Position numbers and translations under genes: made by a program
Assembly: GCA_019114005.1 (NCBI GenBank)
Contig: DXGH01000050.1
Coordinates: 1 to 64,000, forward strand
Direction of reading: 5' to 3'
Source of the DNA: Candidatus Acetatifactor stercoripullorum
Lineage (GTDB): Bacteria > Bacillota > Clostridia > Lachnospirales > Lachnospiraceae
Length of the DNA: 64,000 nucleotides
The notes under the pieces: model-generated
What the model saw: the letters and a program-made list of their open reading frames with translations, nothing else
Databases searched by the model: none
What the model was told of the DNA's origin: nothing
Shown here: one piece after another, positions 26,282-32,924 of the stretch
How positions within the stretch are numbered: the first letter of the stretch is position 1
How the letters are laid out: every line of letters begins with the position of its first letter

Positions 26282-26323
26282 CAAGATGCAACAGTTTACA
26301 CAAATTGTTGCATCTTGTTTTTT
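26282..26323. terminator. Terminator hairpin formed by the left inversion site
   Basis: The 12-bp stem CAAGATGCAACA / TGTTGCATCTTG (26282-26293, 26306-26317) is followed by TTTTTT on the plus strand. On the minus strand, GCTTTTTTGC follows. It would stop transcripts from both sides, including those from the sigma-28 promoter at 26333-26359. The stem is the same sequence as recombination site L. Confidence 0.8.
26285..26314 (-). repeat. Inversion site L
   Basis: A 30-bp near-palindrome: arm GATGCAACAGTTT, centre ACAC, arm AAATTGTTGCATC (12 of 13 arm positions pair). Read on the minus strand its centre is GTGT, identical to site R on the plus strand. It lies between the lost AbiEii gene and the sigma-28 promoter. 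Confidence 0.8.
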
Positions 26324-26477
26324 ACATTAAGTATATCGGTAAGTATCTATAAAACTTTAGTCTTTTTTAAATTTTCTTTTTTCTAATGGCTCTATTATTT
26401 TTTCCCATGTTAAAAGACCGCCGACAGAAAGACCGCGGTAAAAAGACAATATTTATATGGACAAAGGACGAAGGTTC
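26324..26477. other. Intergenic stretch inside the switch
   Basis: AT-rich sequence between site L and the recombinase stop. Apart from the sigma-28 promoter I see no ORF. The stretch 26400-26450 contains a small GC island, ACCGCCGACAGAAAGACCGCGGT, that could be part of a 3' untranslated structure for the recombinase transcript. Confidence 0.5.
26333..26359 (-). promoter_or_regulatory. Sigma-28 (SigD/FliA) type promoter, facing away from flagellin
   Basis: On the minus strand: TAAAGTTT (26359-26352), 11 bp, ACCGATAT (26340-26333). The FliA/SigD consensus is TAAAGTTT-N11-GCCGATAA, so only the two outer bases of the -10 element differ. The predicted start is near 26325 and runs straight into site L and its terminator. 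No comparable promoter is seen facing csrA or flagellin. Confidence 0.8.
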
Positions 26478-27065
26478 CTACAAGGTGGTTTCCCGCAGCA
26501 CGGCGTCCTTGTCGTCCTGTTCCAGGCAGAGATAGCGTTTTGTGATATTTAGAGAAGAATGATTAAACAGCACCATGATGACAATAGGATCCTTCCCTTG
26601 TTTCCAGGCATGGTAGCCGAAGGTTTTGCGCAGGGAGTGACAGCTGACAGTATCCTCAATGCCGACTCCATCCGCTGCCGCACTGATAATGCGGTATGCC
26701 TGAAAACGGGAAAGCGGCTGTCCTTCAGAGCGTGGACTGGGGAACAGATACGGATTTCCGGACTTATACATCCTTGTTTTGATCAGGACCTTACGGTATG
26801 CGGCAAGCATCTGACGGACACGGTCATTGAGAAAAATACGGTTTTCCTTGCCTGTTTTCCGCTCCCTGATTGTAATATGGGTCCTTACTTTTTTCCCGTT
26901 GTAGACGTTTTCGAGGGTAAGATGCAGGATATCGCTGATACGCAGTGCAGTGTTTAATCCCAGTATAATCAATGCGTAATTACGATAATCAGGTCTTTTG
27001 GTTTTGTAGTATTCCTTGAACTGCTCTAATTGCTTTCTGTCTCTGATTGGCTGTGTTGTACTCAT
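26478..27065 (-). CDS. Short tyrosine recombinase, probable DNA invertase
   Basis: A 195-aa protein consisting almost only of a tyrosine-recombinase catalytic domain. Active-site residues are visible: Arg42 in TALRISDIL, His143 and Arg146 in CHSLRKTFGYH, His169 in LFNHSSLN and Tyr178 in TKRYL. Lys in the RERKTGKEN beta turn may be the catalytic lysine. The lack of an N-terminal core-binding domain and the size match FimB/FimE, which invert the fimS promoter in E. coli. ATG 27065 follows AGGGGAAAAG. Extending to 27185 would enter site R. The gene lies within its own predicted invertible segment. Confidence 0.9.
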   Translation of the reverse strand: MSTTQPIRDRKQLEQFKEYYKTKRPDYRNYALIILGLNTALRISDILHLTLENVYNGKKVRTHITIRERKTGKENRIFLNDRVRQMLAAYRKVLIKTRMYKSGNPYLFPSPRSEGQPLSRFQAYRIISAAADGVGIEDTVSCHSLRKTFGYHAWKQGKDPIVIMVLFNHSSLNITKRYLCLEQDDKDAVLRETTL

Positions 27066-27178
27066 ATTTCTTTTCCCCTTCCCTGAATCCGGCATGAGTG
27101 CCGCTCCTTCGGCTCCGAAGCACCCGGACCAAAGCCCGTGAAATGTGCTTATCTTGAGAGTAATAGAAGCCGGGGGCA

Positions 27179-27208
27179 AATGCAACAGTTTGTGTAAAGT
27201 GTTGTATC
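27179..27208 (+). repeat. Inversion site R
   Basis: A 30-bp site: arm AATGCAACAGTTT, centre GTGT, arm AAAGTGTTGTATC. It matches the reverse complement of site L at 26 of 30 positions. Unlike L it is not followed by a T-run (CCGGGC follows), so it should not terminate transcription towards csrA. It lies 114 nt upstream of the recombinase start and 76 nt upstream of csrA. Confidence 0.8.
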
Positions 27209-27283
27209 CCGGGCAGGAGCGAAAAGGTATTGTCCTGCTGGAACGAAAGACCTGCAGGCACCGAAAACAGGGAGGTTTGGGAC

Positions 27284-27457
27284 ATGTTGCGGCTTACAAT
27301 GGCACAGGAAGAGTATCTGATGATCGGAGAAAACGTGAAAATCGTATTTCTGGGGGGAACCGGAAGGCATATGCGGGTGATGATAGACGCCCCCAAGGAG
27401 ATTAATATCGTCAGAAGCAATGTACTTGAGAAAAATAAAAAGCAGTCTCAAGAGTGA
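27284..27457 (+). CDS. csrA: Carbon storage regulator CsrA (divergent, 57 aa)
   Basis: A 57-aa RNA-binding regulator that blocks translation by binding GGA motifs. It keeps the family core: MLRLT at the start, YLMIGENVKIVFLGGTG with the IGxx(I/V) pattern, and VMIDAPKEINIVR, which matches the IDAPKDVEIHR region. The initial strand (MAQEEY in place of RKKGES) is divergent. GGGAGG precedes the ATG. Flagellin follows 136 nt downstream, with a leader hairpin carrying GGA. In Bacillus, CsrA represses flagellin translation, and the same is likely here. Confidence 0.88.
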   Translation: MLRLTMAQEEYLMIGENVKIVFLGGTGRHMRVMIDAPKEINIVRSNVLEKNKKQSQE

Positions 27458-27467
27458 ATCAGGTAAT

Positions 27468-27524
27468 AACCGGATGAGAAGGCAAGGCGGTCAGGGCCCG
27501 GCGGCGGAGCGGACACATCCGGTT
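27468..27524 (+). promoter_or_regulatory. Long hairpin in the csrA-flagellin spacer
   Basis: AACCGGATG (27468-27476) pairs perfectly with CATCCGGTT (27516-27524). The enclosed 39 nt are GC-rich and contain further GGA motifs. It may fold the flagellin leader and offer more CsrA contacts. No T-run follows, so it is not a terminator. Confidence 0.55.
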
Positions 27525-27547
27525 GCTACATAAAACAAGCAGCCATA

Positions 27548-27567
27548 GGCGCAAACGGATTTGCGCC
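27548..27567 (+). promoter_or_regulatory. Candidate CsrA-binding hairpin in the flagellin leader
   Basis: GGCGCAAA (27548-27555), loop CGGA, TTTGCGCC (27560-27567) form a perfect 8-bp stem with GGA exposed in the loop. A second GGA is in the Shine-Dalgarno AAGGAGG (27578-27584), 23 nt further on. Two GGA sites, one in a hairpin loop and one over the ribosome site, are the known layout for CsrA repression of hag in Bacillus subtilis. Confidence 0.75.
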
Positions 27568-27592
27568 AGGTAAAACCAAGGAGGTAAATTTT

Positions 27593-29083
27593 ATGGTAGT
27601 ACAACACAATTTAACAGCGATGAATTCCAACAGAATGCTGGGGCTGACAATGTCATCTCAGGCAAAATCCACCGAGAAGCTCTCTTCCGGCTATAAGATC
27701 AACCGTGCGGCAGACGACGCGGCAGGACTTTCCATTTCCGAGAAGATGAGAAAGCAGATCAGAGGTCTGACTCAGGCTTCCCTGAATGCACAGGATGGCA
27801 TTTCCGCAGTGCAGACCGCAGAGGGCGCGCTGACAGAAGTGCACGACATGCTTCAGAGAATGAACGAGCTGGCAGTGAAGGCGGCAAACGGCACCAACAG
27901 CGAGGATGACAGACAGTATATTCAGGATGAGATTAATCAGCTGATTACAGAGATTGACCGCGTGGCGGAAACCACCAAATTCAATGAGACCTATCTTCTC
28001 AAGGGTAATGGCTCTTCGGTAGGAGATGAGATTACTCCCACTATCAAGAATGCCGGAGCATTGACAGCATTGACACCAACGTTGGTACAAGCAGAAGCAG
28101 ACGTTTATACCACCGGAGCATTGGCAGGTACAATAACTGCCGGAGATGCAGTATATACAGTGGAGTATATGGATAAGAACGGCAATGTGAAGACCAAGGA
28201 TATTGCCTTCACAACCACAACTGCAGCAAATACTACGGCAGATGCTTTCATTGCTGCCGCAAATGGAGACGCTGACCTGGGAGCACTTTTTGATGTGGAT
28301 GGTGATAATACCGGAATTACATTTACCGCCAGAACAGCAGGCGCAGATCAGGGACGTGTACTGAGCGTAACTGTGAAAAGTGGTTCAGGTTCTACTCTCG
28401 ATCCAGGCACCAGAACCACGACGGGAGCAGACGCTTATAACACATATGATTTATCCGATGCTGTAGATGGAGACGGAGATACCATTACTATCGGTGATAA
28501 GACTTATACTTGGGGAAACGTTGCCCATGCCAGCAATGGAGTTTATAATGACTTTGCTACTTTACAGGAGTTAGCAGCGGCAGATGGTTATATCATTAGC
28601 GGTACTGAAGATGCAGCGACCATCCGTACCGAATCCTCTGCATTGGATTTGAGCCTTCATGTAGGAGCGGACAGTACGGATGAGAATCAGATTTCTCTGC
28701 AGATTGACGCGATGGATGCTACCAGCCTTGGTCTGAAGACGGGCAGCATGGAGATTGACGGCGAGTCTGTGAAGACCCTCTTAGTAAATGGAAGCGATGA
28801 TGCCAATGCAAGGGCAGCCATCGACACCATTTCCGCAGCGATCCAGAAGGTATCTACCCAGCGTTCCGCTCTCGGTGCAGTACAGAACCGTCTGGAGCAC
28901 ACCATCAACAACCTTGACAACGTTGTGGAAAATACCACTGCAGCAGAGAGCCAGATTCGTGATACGGATATGGCTACCGAGATGGTGAAATACTCCAACA
29001 ACCAGATTCTTGCACAGGCAGGCCAGGCAATGCTGGCACAGGCAAATCAGGCAAACCAGGGCGTTCTGTCGCTGTTAAGCTAA
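27593..29083 (+). CDS. Flagellin
   Basis: A 496-aa filament subunit. The conserved N-terminal D0/D1 part starts MVVQHNLTAMNSNRMLG and includes EKLSSGYKINRAADDAAGLSISEKMR. The C-terminal D0/D1 part reads RDTDMATEMVKYSNNQILAQAGQAMLAQANQANQGVLSLLS. Residues about 145-370 are the variable, surface-exposed D2/D3 region, rich in Thr, Ala and Asp. The gene is intact. It stands with csrA and no other flagellar genes, beside the predicted invertible promoter. AAGGAGG is 8 nt before the ATG. Confidence 0.95.
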   Translation: MVVQHNLTAMNSNRMLGLTMSSQAKSTEKLSSGYKINRAADDAAGLSISEKMRKQIRGLTQASLNAQDGISAVQTAEGALTEVHDMLQRMNELAVKAANGTNSEDDRQYIQDEINQLITEIDRVAETTKFNETYLLKGNGSSVGDEITPTIKNAGALTALTPTLVQAEADVYTTGALAGTITAGDAVYTVEYMDKNGNVKTKDIAFTTTTAANTTADAFIAAANGDADLGALFDVDGDNTGITFTARTAGADQGRVLSVTVKSGSGSTLDPGTRTTTGADAYNTYDLSDAVDGDGDTITIGDKTYTWGNVAHASNGVYNDFATLQELAAADGYIISGTEDAATIRTESSALDLSLHVGADSTDENQISLQIDAMDATSLGLKTGSMEIDGESVKTLLVNGSDDANARAAIDTISAAIQKVSTQRSALGAVQNRLEHTINNLDNVVENTTAAESQIRDTDMATEMVKYSNNQILAQAGQAMLAQANQANQGVLSLLS

Positions 29084-29116
29084 TGTGGGCATGAAAATTT
29101 AACAAAATAAAATGGA

Positions 29117-29144
29117 CAAAGGGCGGCTTTCGGGCGGCCCTTTG
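29117..29144 (+). terminator. Terminator of csrA-flagellin
   Basis: An 8-bp perfect stem CAAAGGGC / GCCCTTTG (29117-29124, 29137-29144) lies 33 nt after the flagellin stop. The T-run after it is weak (CCAGTTT). Confidence 0.65.
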
Positions 29145-29261
29145 CCAGTTTATGAAGCAAATTAAATGAGACAGATGCAAAAGATAACTGCTTTATTTTA
29201 TGACATTTGGTATAATATTTGATAAAGACCACTTTTCTTATTATTTTTGCAGGTGATGAAT

Positions 29262-29798
29262 ATGAAGCATATAATACACATTTATGGGGCGTCCGGCTCA
29301 GGAACATCTACGCTGGGCAGAAAAATCAGTGAAGAATTAGGTTATAAGTTTATGGATACCGACGATTATTTCTGGCTGCCTACCAATCCGCAGTATACGA
29401 CGAAAAGAAGCAAGGAGGAACGTCTTGCCTTAATGAAAAAGGATATTTACGAAGCCGATAATGTAGTAATTTCCGGTTCTTTGACAGATTGGGGGGACGA
29501 ATTGATTCCGTTATTTACACTGGCGGTCAGGCTGGTTACAGACACTGAAACAAGAATTGATAGATTAAAGCGCAGAGAGAAGCAAAAATTTGGAGAACGA
29601 ATCATGCCTGGCGGTGATATGTATACAAATCATATGGAATTTCTTGATTGGGCGGGAAAATATGATACTGGAAGTGTCAATATGAGAAGCAAGGCAAAGC
29701 ATGATGAATGGCAGAAACTGCTGCTTTGCAGACAGATTGTTTTGAATGGTGCCGATGCGTTAGAAGAAAATTTTAAGAAGGTACAAGCAGAAATATGA
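29262..29798 (+). CDS. P-loop NTPase, adenylate-kinase-like
   Basis: A 178-aa nucleotide-binding protein. The Walker A motif is GASGSGTSTL near residue 8, and DTDDYFWLPTNP follows like the acceptor-site segment of small kinases. Later RIDRLKRREKQKFGERI resembles a lid. It is similar to uncharacterised AAA/adenylate-kinase-like proteins. ATG 29262 follows AGGTGATG. It overlaps the broken rdgB by 4 nt. The substrate is unknown. Confidence 0.75.
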   Translation: MKHIIHIYGASGSGTSTLGRKISEELGYKFMDTDDYFWLPTNPQYTTKRSKEERLALMKKDIYEADNVVISGSLTDWGDELIPLFTLAVRLVTDTETRIDRLKRREKQKFGERIMPGGDMYTNHMEFLDWAGKYDTGSVNMRSKAKHDEWQKLLLCRQIVLNGADALEENFKKVQAEI

Positions 29799-30257
29799 AA
29801 TTATTATATGGAACAAGTAATCAGGCAAAATTATCCGTAATGAAAAGCAGGCTTGAAAAACTAGGCGTAGAGCTGATTGGCTTGAGTGATTTAAAGGCAG
29901 AAGGAATTACAATTCCGGAAGTGCCGGAGAAGGGAAATACACCGCTTGAAAATGCGAGGCAGAAAGCGACCGCCTATTATAAGGCCTTTCAAATGCCGGT
30001 GTTTTCCTGTGATTCGGGACTGTATTTTGATAATGTTCCAGACGGGGTTCAGCCAGGGGTGCATGTGCGCAACGTGAATGGAAAATGTTTATCCGATGCA
30101 GAAATGATAGAATATTATGCAGGTCTTGTAAGACAGTATGGCAACCTTGCTGCACGGTATAAAAATGCAATTTGCTTTACCCCATAGTGCAGTAAGAAAA
30201 AAGGGATTTCCGCTGGACAGTATGTCGATTGATAGAAAATTTTTGAGAAGGTTTTAG
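29795..30257 (+). pseudogene. Broken non-canonical purine NTP pyrophosphatase (RdgB/HAM1 type)
   Basis: The intact enzyme hydrolyses ITP and XTP to keep them out of DNA. Here the first 129 codons look family-like (LLYGTSNQAKLSVMKSRLEKLG, GNTPLENARQKATAYY, FSCDSGLYFDNVPDGVQPG) and then reach a stop at 30185-30187. The expected C-terminal motif appears in another frame just after (HSAVRKKGFPLDSMSID, 30183-30257), and about 30-40 residues in between are missing. So there is an internal deletion with a frame change. Loss of function is likely. Confidence 0.8.
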
Positions 30258-30280
30258 ATTTGAGCTTGGAGTGTGGTTGT

Positions 30281-30727
30281 GTGGAAGTGCAATTTGGAAA
30301 AAATAGTGATATAGATGAGTGGATGAAGCTTGTTACAGAAATCAGCTGGAATTTTCCGGGATTAGAGACGAAAGAAAAAATAGAGGAACATCGGGAAACT
30401 GTTTTACGCTTTATAAGCAAAGAACAGGCTTTGTGTGTGAAAGACGGTGCAAAAATAATAGGGGTTCTTTTGTTTTCAAGAGAACATAATATGATTTGCT
30501 GTTTAGGTGTTTCACCCCGCTGCAGAAGAAGAGGAATCGCTTCCGGTTTATTAGTAAAGGCATTAGATAATCTGGATAGAACAAAAGACATTACAGTATC
30601 AACTTTTCGAGAAGAAGATGAAAAAGGGCTTGCTCCAAGGGCTTTCTACAAAAAATATGGTTTTGTGGAAGATGAACCAATGGAAGAATTTGGATATCCC
30701 AGTCAAAAGTTTATACTACACCCATAA
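30281..30727 (+). CDS. GNAT family N-acetyltransferase
   Basis: A 148-aa acetyltransferase. The acetyl-CoA binding core is CLGVSPRCRRRGIASGLLVKALDNL near residues 76-100, followed by the C-terminal FYKKYGFVEDEPMEEFGYPSQKF typical of the family. GTG 30281 is chosen because the family starts about here and GGAG lies a suitable distance before it. A TTG at 30260 is possible. Substrate unknown. Confidence 0.82.
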   Translation: MEVQFGKNSDIDEWMKLVTEISWNFPGLETKEKIEEHRETVLRFISKEQALCVKDGAKIIGVLLFSREHNMICCLGVSPRCRRRGIASGLLVKALDNLDRTKDITVSTFREEDEKGLAPRAFYKKYGFVEDEPMEEFGYPSQKFILHP

Positions 30728-30810
30728 ATTCTAAAAACAGCTGAACACAGGCAGGAGTATTTGGCTGAATTTGTGGCGGAGTGGGAAGGAGCAAGGTGAT
30801 ATTATTGGAG

Positions 30811-31284
30811 ATGATGAAAAAATATGAGTATAGAAAAGCGACACAGGCAGATATTGAAGAATTGGTAAAAACAAGAATGATTGTCCTCCGTGCGGCGAAT
30901 AAGCTGTCAGATGCTGTGGATATGTCCGAGGTGGAACAGGAATCTTATGTATATTATAAACGGGCGTTGGAAACTGGCGGGCACATAGCATATCTGGTAT
31001 ATGATAATGGAAAATTTATTGGTGCAGGGGGTGTGAGCTTTTATCAGGTTATGCCAACCTATCATAATCCCAGTGGGAAAAAGGCTTATATTATGAATAT
31101 GTATACTGCACCGGAATATCGAAGACAAGGAATTGCATTTTGCACATTGGATTTATTAGTGAAAGACGTGAAGGAACAGGGCGTCACACAGATTGCGTTA
31201 GAGGCAACGGATATGGGGCGGCCATTGTATGAGAAATACGGATTTGTAAAAATGGAAGAGGAAATGTTTTTCCCCGGTCCCTAA
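30811..31284 (+). CDS. GNAT family N-acetyltransferase
   Basis: A 157-aa acetyltransferase. It begins with YEYRKATQADIEELVKTRM, has the acetyl-CoA loop in MNMYTAPEYRRQGIAFCTLDLLV near residues 97-119 and ends RPLYEKYGFVKMEEEMFFPGP. The start is one of two adjacent ATGs (30811 or 30814), with AAGGTGAT upstream. Its stop codon lies inside the first copy of a 23-bp direct repeat (31279-31301), the left edge of a small inserted cassette. Confidence 0.83.
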   Translation: MMKKYEYRKATQADIEELVKTRMIVLRAANKLSDAVDMSEVEQESYVYYKRALETGGHIAYLVYDNGKFIGAGGVSFYQVMPTYHNPSGKKAYIMNMYTAPEYRRQGIAFCTLDLLVKDVKEQGVTQIALEATDMGRPLYEKYGFVKMEEEMFFPGP

Positions 31285-31301
31285 ATTTCTACAGAACATT
31301 T
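31279..31301 (+). repeat. Direct repeat, left copy (cassette edge)
   Basis: A 23-bp sequence with core TAAATTTCTACAGAACATTT occurs here and again, unchanged, at 32820-32842. The first copy spans the last codon and stop of the GNAT gene. The two copies bracket 1.5 kb of AT-rich accessory DNA. Confidence 0.85.
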
Positions 31302-31376
31302 ACAAGTAACCCCAATAATGCTATTATGCAATCAGAAAAGGAACAACGGCCCACAAGGGGTTGCCCGATTATCAGA

Positions 31377-31425
31377 ATAGCAAAGCCACCCTTAACCGTC
31401 CAAAGTATCAGGGTGGTTTTGCTAT
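31377..31425. terminator. Hairpin terminator inside the cassette
   Basis: ATAGCAAAGCCACCCT (31377-31392) pairs with 31410-31425 over 16 nt, with one G-T wobble. The right arm contains GGTTTTGC, a partial T-run. It may insulate the cassette from the upstream GNAT gene. Confidence 0.6.
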
Positions 31426-31462
31426 GTAAGGCTGCTTATAAAACGTAATACGAATGCAGGCA

Positions 31463-31696
31463 ATGCCAAGAGGAAAAGACCAATTTACGCAAGGAGAGAA
31501 GTTTCATGAGGCAACCGATTTTTATGCGTGGAAAGGCTATGATTTCGATATACTGAACGAGCTGGATGATGCGGACTATATCCGGCAAGGAAATCATCCA
31601 TCCCGTTCCAGGTCGGTATATATTACGGAAAGCGGCATTGGGCAGGCGAAAGAGCTTTTAGCCAAGTACGGTATAAACGATTGGAAACAGGGGTGA
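31463..31696 (+). CDS. Small DUF6429-like protein, probably 5'-truncated
   Basis: A reading frame of up to 77 aa containing FYAWKGYDFDILNELDDADYI and SRSVYITESGIGQAKELLAKYGI. This resembles the C-terminal part of DUF6429-type proteins. No good ribosome site precedes ATG 31463 (or 31454), and the expected hydrophobic N-terminal part of the family is absent, so this may be a remnant. Function unknown. Confidence 0.45.
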   Translation: MPRGKDQFTQGEKFHEATDFYAWKGYDFDILNELDDADYIRQGNHPSRSRSVYITESGIGQAKELLAKYGINDWKQG

Positions 31697-31738
31697 GAAA
31701 AGGATTGTTCACTATCTACTGGAGAAAGGTGGAAAAAT

Positions 31739-32389
31739 ATGTTATTGTATCATGGTTCAAAAAGTGGAATACAAGGAGACATTAAGCCTGAAAGCAGGAT
31801 GTCATGTGACTTCGGCTGCGGATTTTATATGGGAGATAAGCCAGACCAGCCAAAGGGCTTGATTGCATCATATGAAAATAACAAGTTTTACGAGATAGAG
31901 TACAATTCAGATGGATTAAAAATAAAAACATTTGAAGATAATTATGTAGATCAGATCGATTGGGCACTATTCATTGCATACAATAGACAACCAGAAAAAT
32001 TAGCAGAATACGACCAGCTATGCAAGAGGTATAAGGCATATAATGAATTATATGATATGATTGTTGGCGTAATTGCAGATGATAAAATGACACAGGTAAT
32101 GCAATTATTTTTTAATGGACAGATGTGTGACAAGGCATTTATTGAGGCAATGAGGTATGTAAAGTTAGGCAGGCAGTATGTATTAAAAACATATGAAGCA
32201 TACAGTAAATGGCGTTTTAATGTCATAAAAGAATATAAACTCACAGATGCTGATAAAAAATTAATCATATCACAGAATATAAATAGAACGAACCAGTTAA
32301 GTACTATGATAAACCAAATTCAGACTAAATATAGACGAGCGCAAGATGTGAAATTCTTCGATGAAATAATAGAGGAGTGGAATAAATAA
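31739..32389 (+). CDS. DUF3990-family protein, ADP-ribosyltransferase-like toxin candidate
   Basis: A 216-aa protein. The start MLLYHGSKSGI, then SRMSCDFGCGFYMGDKPDQ and a late GRQYVLKTYEAYSKW match the DUF3990 family layout. This family is thought to share the ADP-ribosyltransferase fold (L-x-HG-S first block). AGAAAGGTGG precedes the ATG. It overlaps the next gene by 1 nt (TAATG), like a toxin-antitoxin operon. The N-terminal half is the likely catalytic part and the C-terminal half is an added helical region. The activity is inferred, not shown. Confidence 0.7.
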   Translation: MLLYHGSKSGIQGDIKPESRMSCDFGCGFYMGDKPDQPKGLIASYENNKFYEIEYNSDGLKIKTFEDNYVDQIDWALFIAYNRQPEKLAEYDQLCKRYKAYNELYDMIVGVIADDKMTQVMQLFFNGQMCDKAFIEAMRYVKLGRQYVLKTYEAYSKWRFNVIKEYKLTDADKKLIISQNINRTNQLSTMINQIQTKYRRAQDVKFFDEIIEEWNK

Positions 32390-32811
32390 TGGATGCAACA
32401 ACTTTTAACATTGGGATATGCGAAATGTCAGCAGATTTATTTGTACTGTCTGTTAAAAGAGGTTACGATTCAAAGGATTTTATAGAAAAATTAATGAAAT
32501 CAGAGACTGCAACACATTTATATAATAAGACGGATACGCAGATGTGGTTAGGCTCAAATTATATAATGGAAACCCTGGAACAAGAGGTACAGATTAAAAA
32601 AGGAGAGATATATCCAGAAGATTTAATGTCATGGATAGGATATTTATTTGCCTGCTGGAATTTCACATATGCTGACGATACACCAAAAGATATGATAAAA
32701 CAGGCGCCAGTAGAAGTCTTGATACTGGCATATCAAGGGCTGCACGTGTTATCATTTGAAGATGCAATCAGGGAGTTGAAAAACATATACAAAGAAAAGC
32801 GGAAAAAATAA
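32389..32811 (+). CDS. Unknown protein coupled to DUF3990 (antitoxin candidate)
   Basis: A 140-aa acidic and helical protein without a family I can name. It begins MDATTFNIGICEMSADLFVLSVKRGYDSKDFIEKLM, and later has MWLGSNYIMETLEQEV and PVEVLILAYQGLHVLSFEDAIREL. Its start overlaps the stop of the DUF3990 gene, so the two are translated together. The position fits an antitoxin or immunity partner. The end is close to the right copy of the 23-bp repeat. Confidence 0.6.
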   Translation: MDATTFNIGICEMSADLFVLSVKRGYDSKDFIEKLMKSETATHLYNKTDTQMWLGSNYIMETLEQEVQIKKGEIYPEDLMSWIGYLFACWNFTYADDTPKDMIKQAPVEVLILAYQGLHVLSFEDAIRELKNIYKEKRKK

Positions 32812-32819
32812 TCGTTCAG

Positions 32820-32842
32820 CCCTAAATTTCTACAGAACATTT
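32820..32842 (+). repeat. Direct repeat, right copy (cassette edge)
   Basis: An exact second copy of the 23-bp sequence at 31279-31301. It starts 9 nt after the DUF3990 partner gene and stands before the gdpP promoter region. Confidence 0.85.
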
Positions 32843-32924
32843 CCCCTTTTGACAAATTAAATTGTAGCATACTGTTACGATATTTGATATAATGTTCGGT
32901 AAGGGCGTGGCAAGGAGCAAATGA

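Larger units (their letters stand above)
26285..27208. other. Predicted invertible DNA segment (flagellar phase switch)
   Basis: The segment is bounded by site L (26285-26314) and site R (27179-27208). The reverse complement of L matches R at 26 of 30 positions, including the central GTGT. Each site is itself near-palindromic, with arms like GATGCAACAGTTT. Inside are a FimB/FimE-sized tyrosine recombinase and a minus-strand sigma-28 promoter close to L. csrA and flagellin lie just beyond R. Inversion would place the promoter facing csrA-flagellin. The geometry is seen directly. Actual inversion is inferred. Confidence 0.8.

Noticed and set aside
26285-27208. Sites L and R as attL/attR of an integrated element
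   Set aside because: Attachment sites of an integrated element are direct repeats. These two are inverted relative to each other, and the segment carries only the recombinase and a promoter.
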